From: Breviolum minutum Mf 1.05b.01
Taxonomy: Eukaryota > Sar > Dinophyceae > Suessiales > Symbiodiniaceae
Assembly: GCA_000507305.1 (NCBI GenBank)
Contig: DF239083.1
Coordinates: 247,713 to 311,712 of the forward strand
Reading direction: 5' to 3'
Length of the DNA stretch: 64,000 nucleotides
In this document: in pieces, positions 1 through 10,557 of the stretch
Position numbering within the stretch: the first letter of the stretch is position 1
Layout of the letters: every line of letters begins with the position of its first letter
Position numbers and translations under genes: made by a program
The notes under the pieces: generated by a model
What the model was told of the DNA's origin: nothing
Database searches by the model: none
Seen by the model: only the letters and a program-made list of their open reading frames with translations

Positions 1-261
1 ATCTTCACATTTCGTCCGAAATGCGAAGATCTTCGTCTTACCAAGTTGTCAAGCGAAGATCTTCACATTTTGACCCAAATGTGAAAAATAAAAAGATCTT
101 TGCAGTTTGATTTTTTTCCAAATCTTCACTGACCTTTGGAATTCCTGGGATATTTGGTTTCATTTTCACTCTCACTTTTTGCTGTGACGCCAATGTCATT
201 CTCTGAAATCCAGCACGTGGCGAATTAGCCTGAATTTTGCACTCTGCTAGCTTGGACCTAC
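1..261. other. Non-coding; 3' flank of the minus-strand gene
   Basis: No convincing coding sequence. The first 70 bases hold two copies of a palindromic word, CGAAGATCTTCG near 23-34 and GCGAAGATCTTCA near 53-65, separated by a fragment that partly repeats TTCACATTT. This may be a decayed short repeat. It lies just downstream of the stop codon of the minus-strand ORF, so it would be 3' UTR or intergenic. Confidence 0.4.
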
Positions 262-1167
262 TTAAGGCCTTACTGTTTCGTCAACAGCTTTGGCTAAAAG
301 TTTGCAAAGTCCATCTGGGTATATCTGGCAAAATTTGCTCAGTGGCACCCCATTGAAAGATCCCTCAATGGGCTGATGGGGTTGGTCGCAGCGGCAAACC
401 ATCGGCTTGAAAGCACGAACCAAGGCAGGACAGTTGGTCATGAAGGTGGTGGGCTTCTTGATGGGAATGGTTGAGCCAGGTGCTTTCAGGCCGACAGCAC
501 ACTGGTGGAACGTCACCGTTTCCACGGTGTCCATTGCTGCGACAGCTTTCACCGATTCACGATCCCAAGATGATGCTCTTTGAGGGTGTTCGAAGGCCCA
601 CCACAACTTTCTTTGCATCTGGCGACGGGCCTGGAGCATGCAAAAGTCCACATAACAATGTGCCTCCTCCCATCTGATCTTCAACTCTTCCTCGCTGAGC
701 TTCTCGAAGTTGCGAAAGCAAACTTGTAGTGGCGAGTACATCGTGCATGGCGGTGAAAACATAATAAACTTCACCAAGTTGTCATGAAAAAGGGTCTGAG
801 TCACCCAATTCCGACATTCGAAGCGGCGAAGGTCACAGCCAAATTCCAAATCAAAGCTGAAATCCGCACGAAGTCCTCGTTGGCGGCATGCCACTCCAAC
901 ACGGGGCGGTGAAAAGACCTCTGAAAAGTGTTGGACTTCCTGCACAATCATTGGCCACTCCTGCTCGGATTCCATGCCATCATCGTCATCAATGACTATT
1001 TCAGCTCGCACTGGCAAATTTGCTTTGAATGGGGACCAAGGTTCTGAAGAAACACTCTCCAGCTTCCGACTCTGCTTTCGCATGCTGGCAGGTGACTCAG
1101 AAACTATCATCACAACATCAGGATCTGTTTCAGATCCATGCTGGCCTGAACTTGCCATTGTCATCAT
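262..1167 (-). CDS. Intronless methyltransferase-like protein (PPC/EHP type), 301 aa
   Basis: The start chosen is the first ATG of a run of methionines at 1167; the frame stays open further upstream. Residues 1-75 are low-complexity and acidic. From about residue 82 the protein resembles the part of the Copia pol at 31.77-32.38 kb: a motif I-like FSPPRVG (85-91), FDLEFGCDLR (105-114), SPPCTMYS (138-145), FEHP with a following SSW (192-201), then a cysteine, KKPT (237-240), TN, paired Cys/His around 258-264 and YPDGLCKLLA. In canonical DNA cytosine methyltransferases the order is FxGxG, D, PPC, ENV. Here PPC is present and EHP sits where ENV would be, so a methyltransferase fold is inferred and activity is unproven. 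It lies about 580 bp downstream of the transposase-like gene on the same strand. It could be a captured or free-standing copy of the retroelement domain. Confidence 0.6.
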   Translation of the reverse strand: MMTMASSGQHGSETDPDVVMIVSESPASMRKQSRKLESVSSEPWSPFKANLPVRAEIVIDDDDGMESEQEWPMIVQEVQHFSEVFSPPRVGVACRQRGLRADFSFDLEFGCDLRRFECRNWVTQTLFHDNLVKFIMFSPPCTMYSPLQVCFRNFEKLSEEELKIRWEEAHCYVDFCMLQARRQMQRKLWWAFEHPQRASSWDRESVKAVAAMDTVETVTFHQCAVGLKAPGSTIPIKKPTTFMTNCPALVRAFKPMVCRCDQPHQPIEGSFNGVPLSKFCQIYPDGLCKLLAKAVDETVRP

Positions 1168-1749
1168 CGCAAGTCTTGAAATTGTTTGGGTTAAATCTCG
1201 GGCCAGATCAACTCTGGACAATGTGCCAAAATAATAATGCCCAAAACTCAAATATCACTGAGCAATCGCATGAAACCTGGACTTTGTTCAATCCAATATT
1301 AAAATATATCATGTCTAAACCATTGGTCGGGCACTATTGCAGCACCCAATTGCCAAGTTAAAGTCCAAAACAAGGAAGTGATAATGTGACGACACCTTGC
1401 ACTTTTCAGCACACTTAGCACCAGACAGAGGCTTCAGTTTTGGCCTCATTCAAAAAGCAATTCGCCAGACACCTCAGAAAAAACAAAGACTCGCAAACCA
1501 AAAAAAAATGATGTCACTGTCCTGGTACTTAGTCTGGTGTTGGCACTATTGCAGCACCAGGAATGACATTCAAACGGCTTTCAGTCTGGTGTTGGCACTA
1601 TTGCAGCACCAGGAATGACAATCTTCAAACGGCTTTCAGTGAATGAATTCAAGCAGTCAGACTTAAAAAATACGCCTTTTTTCATACACCATGTCGTGCC
1701 AAGACATCATCAAAATCCAGGTCTTATCAATTCAAAGACCATCCAAAAG
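1168..1749. repeat. Intergenic region with three GGCACT-N5-AGCACC motifs
   Basis: This region lies between two minus-strand genes. The 17-bp motif GGCACTATTGCAGCACC occurs at 1330-1346, 1542-1558 and 1594-1610, always in plus orientation. The second and third copies sit in a 52-bp tandem duplication whose unit runs from AGTCTGGTGTT through the motif to CAAACGGCTTTC. Each motif contains two GCAC words 11 bp apart. The copies lie 160-450 bp upstream of the start codon of the minus-strand ORF ending at 262. No other gene is visible here. Confidence 0.7.
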
Positions 1750-4700
1750 TCACCGCCCTTCAGATTTCCATTGCCATGCCGTCTCATCATCATTCAAGAC
1801 AAGACCAACTTTTTTGCGGCACTCAGCACATCCAAACTTGGAAGACCTGCATTTTGTATGGCCCTTGAGCTTCAGTTCATTCAATGCTTCAATGGCACCA
1901 TCAGGAAATGGGAGTTTTGAAAGGCAGCGCCTTTTGGGCTGAGCTTTAGGTCCGGCAGCTGGCCTTTTGCGAGGTTTTGAATCTTCTTCCAAGTGTGCAA
2001 CACGTGCTGGTGCGCCACCACGGCCCCTGAGATTCTGAGGGCAACCAGCTCCAGGGTTTTGTGGAGGGCCAGGGCCTTCCTCAAAGTCATCCACTTGGTC
2101 TGGCAGAAAAACCTCTGACTCACCACCATCACTGGCATCAGGCAGTTCAGGTTCAGGAGCAGAAGGCTGAGGCAACTCATGCGCAGCTGGCCTTGTTTTC
2201 TTGTGCATCCGAACCCTGACATTCACAGGGGCAGGGGCCCTGTTCGCAAATTGAAGGTCAGCTGATGTCACAGCACAGGGCAATGTTGCCACAGTTTCTT
2301 CAGGCTCAAGCTGTGACGGATCTTTGAATGTCAATCCAAAACTTGTAGCTGGTGCAACCCAGTGGTCAGCTTCCCCGTCAATGTTGTCTTGGACCAACTT
2401 CAGCAAGTATGTTGTAGCCGCTTCAAGATGCCATGGGGCCAAAGCAATCATAGCAGCTGTTTTGTTGAACTCTTTCACCTGCCGGTCGGTGAATTTAGAG
2501 CGGGGCACTGTACGGGAAGGCCTCTCCTCCATAGATCCAAACATTCGATTGCTTCCAAACACCATGGGTGCTTGGCACCACTCAGTTGAACCCACATATT
2601 GGCGGAACACAATCACGACATCATTTGGATGTGGGGGATCTTGGTTTGTCTCTTGCAGCTTGTAGCCTGGAGCAAGAATGGGTTAATCTTTAACAAACGC
2701 ACCATTCAAAAAAAAAATGGATAGGAAAGCCTAAAAATGTAGAAGAAACACAAAATTAAGGCCGAGGAACTTGAATCACGATCCATGCCTTTTTGGAAAA
2801 ATGTCTCACGAGACATCAATTGAAAGCTGTGGATGGCCTCCATCCCCTGCTCATTCTGCCTCTTGGTTTGGACATGGCCAGAAACCTGACACATGGTGCT
2901 GAATTAGGTCAAAAGAAAAGTTAACTAAACGTAAGGCTTTGTTCAATCGCAAAACATGAGGGCATCAAGAATTGATGCACACACGCACAAATTCACAGAA
3001 ATTCAAAGACTTGCTGTACAAACCAAAGCACTTCCATGGGCAGTGAGGCCACCATGGATTTGAAGTCCAGCGCTGCATTGATGTGTTCAACATGCAATGA
3101 CCTGCCCTGCCGTGGTTTGAGCATGGTTCTGACAGCATCACCAAAGGCTTCTGGAGTTTGCAACTCTTTGCAATTGCTCAACAAACTTCTCACCTCAGAG
3201 AACCGTTGGTCCACCTTCCAGTGGGAATGACCCACCCGAAACTGGGTCATCCAGACTTCGCGGAAGCACTGACGGTGAATCAGTGTTCCTAATGTCTTCA
3301 GGACAAATTGGTTCTTACCCTCCGACGCTGCATTGTCGGAATGCAGCCTCAAAATTGCTGGCATCTTCTGCTGGCGGGATGAGAAGAAAGCGTGGCATTG
3401 ATGCAAGGCAGCAAAGAGGACAGTCTGCTGAAGATTGCTGTCCTTGCAGATGTCAGTGTCAGAGAGAAAGTACGATTCCGAAATGCCCTCTGCGAGGCAA
3501 CATTGAAACGTTAACTCAGGGCGCCAGCATTTTTCCCATTGCTTCGAAGCATTGAGCAGCCTTGGCACCTTGAACTTGGACACGTCCATGGCGTCCATGC
3601 TGATGTTCAAAACTGACCTCTGGTCTCACACTCGCCATGTTGATACAAATTTAAAATATGACAAACTTAAAAACGATGTGCATCACAATCGGCCATGAAA
3701 ACGAAACAATAAGCATCACACTGATAAATTATTTTTCCAAGATACCTTTCCCAAGGCATTGCACCAGATGCAGTGGAAGTGGCAATCTGGCACCATTGAG
3801 CATCCACCAGACGGTCTTGGAACATACTTTGAAGATGTTGCCCATATGCCTGGTTGATCCGTGCCACATCTTCTGGACTGGTTGCCAATTTCCGAAACTC
3901 TTTCAACCGACAGCAATCTGCACACTTCCTGAACATGAGTCTGTCGTCGAGTAAAATGAGTAAATAATGCCATGATGGCAAGAAAAGGATTCTTGAACGA
4001 ACAATTTTTTCAACCAATTGCTAGGAGGTTGAAATACAAAGTTCTGAAACAACAAGAAAGTCTCGAGTGTTGCCCCTCAGATCTGGTTTTGAGGATAGCT
4101 TGCCAATGTCGATGATACACTCTGCAAAATGTGGAATATGAAGGCTTGATCTCTTGGGCGATGAAAGCAGAGCTCAGGTCCAGCATCTCTGTCAAAGACG
4201 TGCCAGGAGCCAACCACCGAACTTCAGTGAAATTGAAGGGGCCGCCGGATTCTGCACTTCTACCAGGACCAGCTTGCAGTTCTGGGCTGGCAATGTTGAA
4301 TCTTTTGGCTTTTACATCAGAGCTTTCTGCCAAAACTTCAGCAACATGTTCATACAGCCAAGTAAAGAGGAGGTGTGCATTGGCAACACTTTGCAGGTCA
4401 TCTTCAGAGGGATTTTTACGGCCAACTTTCCGTTGATCCGCTGGTGGCTCACGGAATCCCTCACCAAGATGCTTGCACCACGCAGTATGCATCTTGTGGG
4501 AAAGCTGGAGGACCTCACAGGTTGCCTTGCCACACAATGGAATGCCCCAGGCACAAAACCTTCGCCATCCAACTTCTTTTGACTGCCAGTGCCGAAGGCA
4601 GTCAAACTTGATTTTCATCAGTTCCTCCTTGCTCGTGCACGATTGCAAGCACATCTTCAACTCATACAATCCCTTGCTCGCAGCTTGAGATTCACGGAGT

Positions 4701-4846
4701 GCTTCAAGGCAAGCCGCATTGCAGCAAGAATCTGAATCTGGTAGGTCCACATTATTGTCATCTACTACCGCAATGTCAGAATCCACACTGGGCAGCGAAA
4801 TGTTGTCACTGCCATCAGAGTCAGATGGCAGACTAACTGCATCCAT
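1750..4846 (-). CDS. Five-exon transposase-like protein (DUF7869-like), 854 aa
   Basis: Exons read 4846-4065, 3928-3746, 3617-3011, 2885-2810 and 2666-1750. Together they make 2565 nt, one uninterrupted frame from ATG to TGA, with every junction phase matching. The N-terminal 60 residues are acidic and serine-rich. A helical region follows, then a zinc-type H-x2-C-x2-C element formed across the first junction (QHSKCADCC). Exon 3 holds LHSDNAASEGKNQ and VGHSHWKVDQRFSEVR. These resemble the acidic core and the VGHTHxDxDxxF box of DUF7869 proteins, which I regard as RNase H-fold transposase relatives from memory. The C-terminus is proline-rich and basic, with a cysteine motif CRSSKFGCAECR. Introns 2-4 are GT-AG (125-143 nt). 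Intron 1 (136 nt) begins GA and ends AG. Intact frame and splice sites suggest a gene still under selection or a recent insertion. The product name is by motif only. Confidence 0.7.
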
Positions 4847-5280
4847 GTTTGAAGCTGCAATGAGCTACTGGACACATTGGATTGGCACTGTGCAGCACCA
4901 AATTGTTGGGGAAGAGCATGTCATGATCCATTGCATCAGTCCTAGCAATATATTATTGAGAAATTCTGTACGAGTCAACTATTGCTGCAGCACCAAATCT
5001 GATTGGCTCAAAACTCTGAGCTTCAGGCGCAATTGACAATCAGCACATTACAACCTCAATGACAATGAAAAAACATCTGAGCATCAACGCAATCAAGTGA
5101 CCGATGTGTTTTCAGATTCCCCTGGAGCCTCTATGATATGGCACTATTCCAGCACCAAAAAGTGTAGCGCACATTTTCCCAGTTCGTTGCGACCAGCAAT
5201 CAGTTTTAATGGCCTTTTAGCCAATCAAAAACTTTTCCACAAGCTCTTAGCATCATCAGCTGGCATCTCCAAGGAAGGCC
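4847..5280. repeat. Intergenic region with further GGCAC motif copies
   Basis: Motif copies are GGCACTGTGCAGCACC at 4884-4899, a degenerate CAACTATTGCTGCAGCACC at 4976-4994, and GGCACTATTCCAGCACC at 5140-5156. They lie 40-310 bp upstream of the ATG of the five-exon minus-strand gene, in the same plus orientation as all others. No coding sequence is recognised. Confidence 0.65.
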
Positions 5281-5865
5281 TTAAGGACTACTAGGCGGGG
5301 CTGCTTGACGGTTCTGGAGGAGGAGATTCACCACCACTGTGATGTCTTCATAGAAAAGTTGTATCTCCTCCAATTGCAACTCCAGACCGCCATGCATGCA
5401 TGTATGCTGGTGCGCATGTTGACGCCAACTTCTCAAAGCCATTACGGCAGCATGGAGTTCATCCGAGAGAGCTCCAAGGTATCGGCATCGCTCCAGGACA
5501 TGAAAACCTTCTTTGGTGAAGCCGGCAACAGCACCAGTAGCAGGGCATCCATCCAGGGCCGCCACCAGGTCCCCTTCAGTCAGACTGCCAAGTCGTTCTT
5601 CACTATCATCGGCAATCAAGATGCGAAAAGCACTGCAAACAGACCACAAAATGGACATCGATTCCAAACGCGGTCCCAGCTGCGTCAGCAGATTGCGCGT
5701 GCACTCACGGAGGTTTTCGACACGCTGCTCCATTCTGAATTTCGCCTCCTGCGGTGTGTGGTGTTCGCCCGTGTCCTTGTAAATCTTCAGCAGCAAGGCC
5801 AAAAGGGCCAAGCCCCAGGCGGGGTGGTACGAGGTCGCCACCAAATCATTCATCATTTTGAGCAT
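5281..5865 (-). CDS. Unrecognised helical protein, 194 aa
   Basis: A single open frame runs from a genuine ATG at 5865. The protein is rich in leucine, alanine, glutamate and arginine, with heptad-like runs suggesting several long helices (residues about 10-55, 75-110 and 120-185). No signal peptide, membrane segment, cysteine motif or catalytic signature is visible. I do not recognise the family. It sits in the minus-strand block, about 430 bp upstream of the transposase-like gene and in the same direction, so it could be co-transcribed. Three copies of the GGCAC motif lie 270-400 bp upstream of its start. It might also be the last exon of a longer gene. Confidence 0.4.
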   Translation of the reverse strand: MLKMMNDLVATSYHPAWGLALLALLLKIYKDTGEHHTPQEAKFRMEQRVENLRECTRNLLTQLGPRLESMSILWSVCSAFRILIADDSEERLGSLTEGDLVAALDGCPATGAVAGFTKEGFHVLERCRYLGALSDELHAAVMALRSWRQHAHQHTCMHGGLELQLEEIQLFYEDITVVVNLLLQNRQAAPPSSP

Positions 5866-6406
5866 TCAAAGCTACTGACGTTCAAAACTTGGAACAGTTG
5901 TGCATGATGCTGGTAACCTCGAACTCTGTGTTTGTGTGTATGTTTCACTGCAACTCATTCACATAAGAAAGGACAAAACGAAAATAAAATCCATAATAAC
6001 AAACCACCCGAGCGGATTCTGAGTGTCAGACATCTGAGAAAATCCATGCCAGACAGACCTTGCCAAACACAGCGCCCAACCATCAAAACAATCAATCATC
6101 AAATGAGAAAATCGTTTCAAACACTTCCAACAGTGGCACTATTCCAGCACCAAGAGTTGCAAAGATCGAATCAAACACTTCCAGCAGTGGCACTATTCCA
6201 GCACCAAGAGTTGCAAAAATCGTTTCAAGCACTTCCAGTGGCCCGGCACTATTCCAGCACCAACAGAGCTCAAAACATTTTTCCAATGAGTCAACTGCAT
6301 CCGTCAATTCAATTTGAAAGACCATTTAGCCAATCAAAATATCTAAATAAGAAAACGCGCCCAGGCTTTCGCACACACAGACTTAAAATCAGTGGCATCA
6401 TTGGGC
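5866..6406. repeat. Tandem 54-bp repeat carrying the GGCACTATTCCAGCACC motif
   Basis: Three copies of the motif lie at 6135-6151, 6189-6205 and 6245-6261. The spacing of 54 and 56 bp is set by a tandem unit that includes AAGAGTTGCAAAA and CAAACACTTCCAGCAGTG. The rest of the interval is A-rich and non-coding as far as I can see. Confidence 0.75.
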
Positions 6407-7060
6407 CTACATCAAGTCCATTGGAACGGCGGATGTAGTTTGATTCAATGGCGCAAAGCGCCAATTATATACTGTACACAGTAACTGGGACGGAGCTGCT
6501 GGAGACATCATGGGACCATGGCTGCGAACAGCTGATGACGGTGGAGCTTGAAGAAAGTGACTGTCGAAAGTCGAGTAGCGCTGGAACGACCACCAGAATT
6601 GAATCCAGAAGATCCAGGTCCGAGTCCAGGGTCCAGCACGACGATCATCCACAGTCACATCGTCGCCCTGCTGAAAGCACAGCAGAAATTGTAGACTTCG
6701 CGCTCCATTGCATCCCACTCATACATGATCAGGATAGACCTGACCTGGCCGGTCTCTGAGTGGGCATCGTAGACCTGACCAGCCAAGTCTGACAGGCCTA
6801 CAAATAAGCAAACAAAACTGACTGAAGCAAACAAATAGCAAAAGAGTTAAACGCAGCTGAAAACAAAAACTGTGACTGATTTAGAAATCCTGGTACGCAA
6901 TTCCTTGGCCATAATGCGCCACGTCTTCTGAAGCGCAAATCATGGCGACGAACACCAAGTTGTGGGCAGCAGGCAAAGTTGTGCACATCGAAGTGATCTC
7001 CGCTGGTTGCACTCCAATGGCCCTGGCTCTCGAGATAGAAATTTCTGGTCCTTGGTATAA
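6407..7060 (-). CDS. Possible exons of an unrecognised minus-strand gene
   Basis: Two coding-like stretches read on the minus strand. One is about 7058-6884, with IGVQPAEITSMCTTLPAAHN and then VGHYGQ-like text; the other is about 6785-6650, with AGQVYDAHSETGQVRS and then ILIMYEWDAMERE. A third open piece (6718-6407) overlaps the second in another frame, so a splice or frameshift would be needed. A GA-donor junction would join the first two in frame. No family is recognised and the gene limits are unknown. Confidence 0.25.
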
Positions 7061-7713
7061 TGGTATGGCATCACGTAACACAGACAGAGACGCAGACACA
7101 GACAGCCAGACAGACAGACAGACAGACACCACCACCAAAACAACAAAAACACAATGACAAAAACAAAACCATTCCATCTTATTGGCCATAATTCTTTGAT
7201 CGGCGGAAAAAAGATAAAGCGCCAGAGCGCCAGAGCACCAGCCATTCATGGCGTCGTCCTGCACCACCATGATTATATTTGCAGAGCAAACATCGGTCTC
7301 GCACCACCAGCCGTTCAGCCATTGCGAAGGCAGAAAAACCAACTGTTGTTATTTCTTGTCTGTCACTGTGTGACTGGTGCATGTTTACCATACTTACATA
7401 AACAATGTCAAGTTTCAACTGCTGCCCATTGGACCTTTTAATAAGAAAACTGAGTTGTTGGTGAACCTTGGCATGCCTTCCCACTTGGAGCCAAGAACAT
7501 CACATCATACACACAGTGTCACACAAGCTAAATCATCTATCTTACCATTGAGCCATGAAAGCACACATTGCAACATGACTTGCTGAATGATTTTGTATCC
7601 AACACACATGACTTACCATCGCGAGCTGAATCGGCACTGTGCAGCACCGTTGAATGACTTTGTGTTATACCCCATTTTTGCGGCAAGGTGATGGTGATGG
7701 TGGTGGGGATGAC

Positions 7714-7751
<38 letters not shown>

Positions 7752-7819
7752 CTACTATCCAGCGGTTCCTCAATCAGCATTCCTCATACAATCAGGAATT
7801 GATGTTGATGTTGATAATC

Positions 7820-7852
<33 letters not shown>

Positions 7853-8064
7853 TCCAACTATTGACACATATGTCTCATTTTGTCCCAGACCAGGCCAATG
7901 CCAAGCAGTAAGAAAAATCCTCAAGAAAAAGATTGAACTTCTTTGAAGTTCAAGTTCTGCGCAAATGCTGGCCTTCCAGCTCGCAACTACATACCATACC
8001 ATACCCTGGAACCCTTTGAGTGGTTTTGAGTTGACAATGACAAACAAGCTCAGACAAGATTGTG
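7061..8064. repeat. Non-coding stretch with CAGA and GAT microsatellites and one GGCAC motif
   Basis: It contains a CAGACA-type microsatellite (about 7080-7130), GAT trinucleotide tracts (about 7688-7750 and 7815-7850) and one GGCACTGTGCAGCACC motif at 7633-7648 in plus orientation. The open frames across the GAT tracts (poly-Asp, poly-His or poly-Ile depending on frame) are repeat artefacts. No gene is recognised. Confidence 0.7.
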
Positions 8065-9161
8065 TTATTTAAGCACTGCTGGGTTACAACTTGGGCGTGG
8101 TTTGAACTTGGAGTTCAATTTCAGCACTTTGTTGCAGGCAGTTGAGGCATCTTGAGATCTCTTGGCTAACAGGCGTTCAATACTGCAGTCCATTTGGTGC
8201 TTCACCGCATGCTTGTAAAGTTCAAACGATATCTTGTTTTCCTCATACAGAGCGCGAAGAGGACCAGGAGGGCGAACACTCCTCGATCTAAAACCCTTGT
8301 GGATGAAAGGCTGGAACATAGGATCCAAGCCAGCCATATCGTCCTCCACAGCAACCAGGGTGGTGGTGGTCAGATTGCTGGTGGTCAGGTTGGTACCCTT
8401 GGACCCTTCATCAGCAGCATCATCGGCCTTGCTCTTGGTATCGTCATTGAGATTGCAAGCACAGGTGGATACATCTTCAAAGTCTTTTTCGTAGTTCATG
8501 TTCTTGAACTTTGAAGTTGTCTCTGAAGTTGTCTCTGGGCCATCTTTGAGTTTACCTTGACCTCTGACAATTGGAATCCCACCTTCTTCAAGTGGGCAAT
8601 CATCCTCATGATCAATGGCCCAGTGTGCCTGCTGTTTTTGCCTAACTCCGACAATTGGAAGTCCACCTTCTTCAATTGGGCAATCATCATCATCCTCATA
8701 GTCAATGGCCGGCCTCAGATTGAACTTAAGGTTCCACTGCCGACACTGGTCCAAAAACCAATGCGCTTGTTCATTGCGATGCATCAATTGCGGCTGCTGC
8801 TGGTTTTGAAACCAGCAAAAAAGAACACAAGTGCTTTGAGCAACATGGGCATCACTCATCGAAAAAATGTATTTCCTATTCAGACTAAACTGAAAGGCTT
8901 TCATAAGACACTGATTTCGGCATGTCAATCTTCAGCGAATTTGAGAAATTCCGGGTGTCTGACTGCAGCGGCAGACGGACCAAAGAAGTGCCCACCTCCA
9001 TGTCCTGAAGCAAAAAAAAATCCAATCATAGAATGAAACTCATTCAAGGCAGTAATGCATAAACTAGGGTGACACTGATTTGGGCAAGGCACAATCTTCA
9101 GCGGATCGCCATCAGGGCCCAGGGTCATGCTCTGATGGTCTGACTTGACATGGTTTGACAC
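8065..9161 (-). CDS. Unrecognised acidic protein or exon with an internal duplication
   Basis: An open minus-strand frame covers 8928-8065 (up to 287 codons). A possible upstream exon in 9161-8925 includes MEVGTSLVRLPLQSDTRNFS just after a pyrimidine-AG. The main frame contains two copies of a short segment (AIDYEDDDDCPIEEGGLPIV and AIDHEDDCPLEEGGIPIV), about 80 bp apart at the DNA level. A Thr/Asn/Asp-rich middle and a basic C-terminus follow. No conserved domain is recognised. It is the first ORF of the minus-strand block, transcribed away from the minisatellite at 9.6-10.5 kb. The start codon is not clear and it may be part of a longer spliced gene. Confidence 0.35.
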
Positions 9162-9584
9162 TACTCGAGCACTGTTTGAGCTTTAAACTCCAGAGTCAGA
9201 GGCGCGTTTTCTGCGCAGCATTCATTCATTAAAATCATTTCCTGCCATCCAACAACAGATTACATGCTGACATACAACTTGTCAAACAGTCGCCTTGCAT
9301 CGACAATTCAATGAATCTTGCGAAACAACTAATTATTATCATATCGCGACGAGGTCCGGAGTGTGGCCACTATAGTCTTAGATTTCTTCATAGCTAGTAA
9401 AATTTGCATGCACGATTCTTGAAATTTCACGAGAGTCAACCTTGGGGCTTCCCAGACTTTCCGTCAATTTCCTGAGGAATAAAAGTTTGGAGTCTAAGCT
9501 TCACCCAAATTAAATAAGTTTTTTTTAAGACAAGTTTAATAGCGCTAAGGTTTTGCTAACGGCCACATGTTTACGCTTGTCTTA
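9162..9584. other. Intergenic, nothing recognised
   Basis: No open frame of note and no recognisable RNA gene. It lies between the start of the minus-strand block and the minisatellite array, so it is part of the divergent intergenic region. Confidence 0.4.
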
Positions 9585-10500
9585 TGGTCATCGCTGGCAC
9601 TGTTTCAGCACCCAGCTTGGGTTCAAAAAATGTCATGATCTTAGCAATTTTACTTCATGTTTTATTCTTGTCTTATGGTCATCGCTGGCACCCAGCTTGG
9701 GTTAAAAAAATGTCATGATCTTAGGAATGTTACTTCCATGTATTATGCTTTTGTCTCCTGGTCATCGCTGGCATTTTTAATTTTTCAGCACAGAGCTTGG
9801 GTTCAAAAAATGATAGCCGGAATGTTACTTCATTTTTTTATGCCTATCTTAAAGGGTCATCCCCGGCACTTTTCAGCACCGAGCTTGATTGGGTTCAGAA
9901 AATGTCATGATAATGTTACTGCAATTTATTACGCTTGTCTTATGGTCATCGCCGTCGCTGGCACTTTTCAGCACCGAGCTTGGGATCATTTGATAGCCGG
10001 AATGTTAATTCAATTTATTACGCTTGTCTTATTATGGACATTGCCGGCACTTTTCAGCACCGAGCTTGGGTACAAAAAATGTCATGATAGCTGGAATGTT
10101 ACTTCAATTTGTTATGCTTGTCTTATGGTCATCGCTGGCACTTTTCAGCACCGAGCTTGGGTACAAAAAATGTCATGATAGCTGGAATGTTACTTCAATT
10201 TACTGTTGTCTTAGTATGGCACTTTTCAGCACCGAGCTTGGGTTCAAAAAATGTCAATGATAGAATGTTACTGCAATTGATTAATCCTTGTCTTAGTATG
10301 AACATTGCTGGCACTTTTTCAGCACCGAGCTTGGGTTTAAAAAAACATGATATCCTCATTGCTGGCACTTTTCAGCACCTAGCTCAAGTCTTTTGGTAAG
10401 TGGCTTGTTTATAATGTGTTCTGCTGGCACTTAAGTTCAGCACCCAGCACAATCATGATGACAGTTTTTACTCGGGAGGCACTTTTACAGCACCGTGCTC
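9585..10500 (+). repeat. Roughly 90-bp minisatellite, about 12 degenerate copies
   Basis: The consensus unit reads roughly CTTATGGTCATCGCTGGCAC, TTTTCAGCACCGAGCTTGGG, TTCAAAAAATGTCATGATAG, CTGGAATGTTACTTCAATTT and ATTATGCTTGT. GGCAC occurrences fall near 9596, 9685, 9769, 9865, 9960, 10046, 10136, 10218, 10309, 10363, 10425 and 10478. The early periods are about 82-96 bp and the last three are 53-62 bp, where units are truncated. The core is the same GGCAC...AGCACC motif found upstream of the minus-strand ORFs. The open frames through it are repeat artefacts. It sits between the divergent minus and plus coding blocks and directly before a Copia gag ORF. Confidence 0.85.
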
Positions 10501-10557
10501 GATTTATGGGCAATTTTTTTTGAATGACCAGGAAAAAATCAACATTTTCCACAACTC

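Noticed and set aside
2993..3610. Separate 205-codon gene
   Set aside because: Frame, phase and motif order show it is exon 3 of the five-exon minus-strand gene.
9657..10399. Open frames of 78-173 codons across 9.66-10.40 kb
   Set aside because: They read through the 90-bp minisatellite in different frames and show only repeat units, with no domain.
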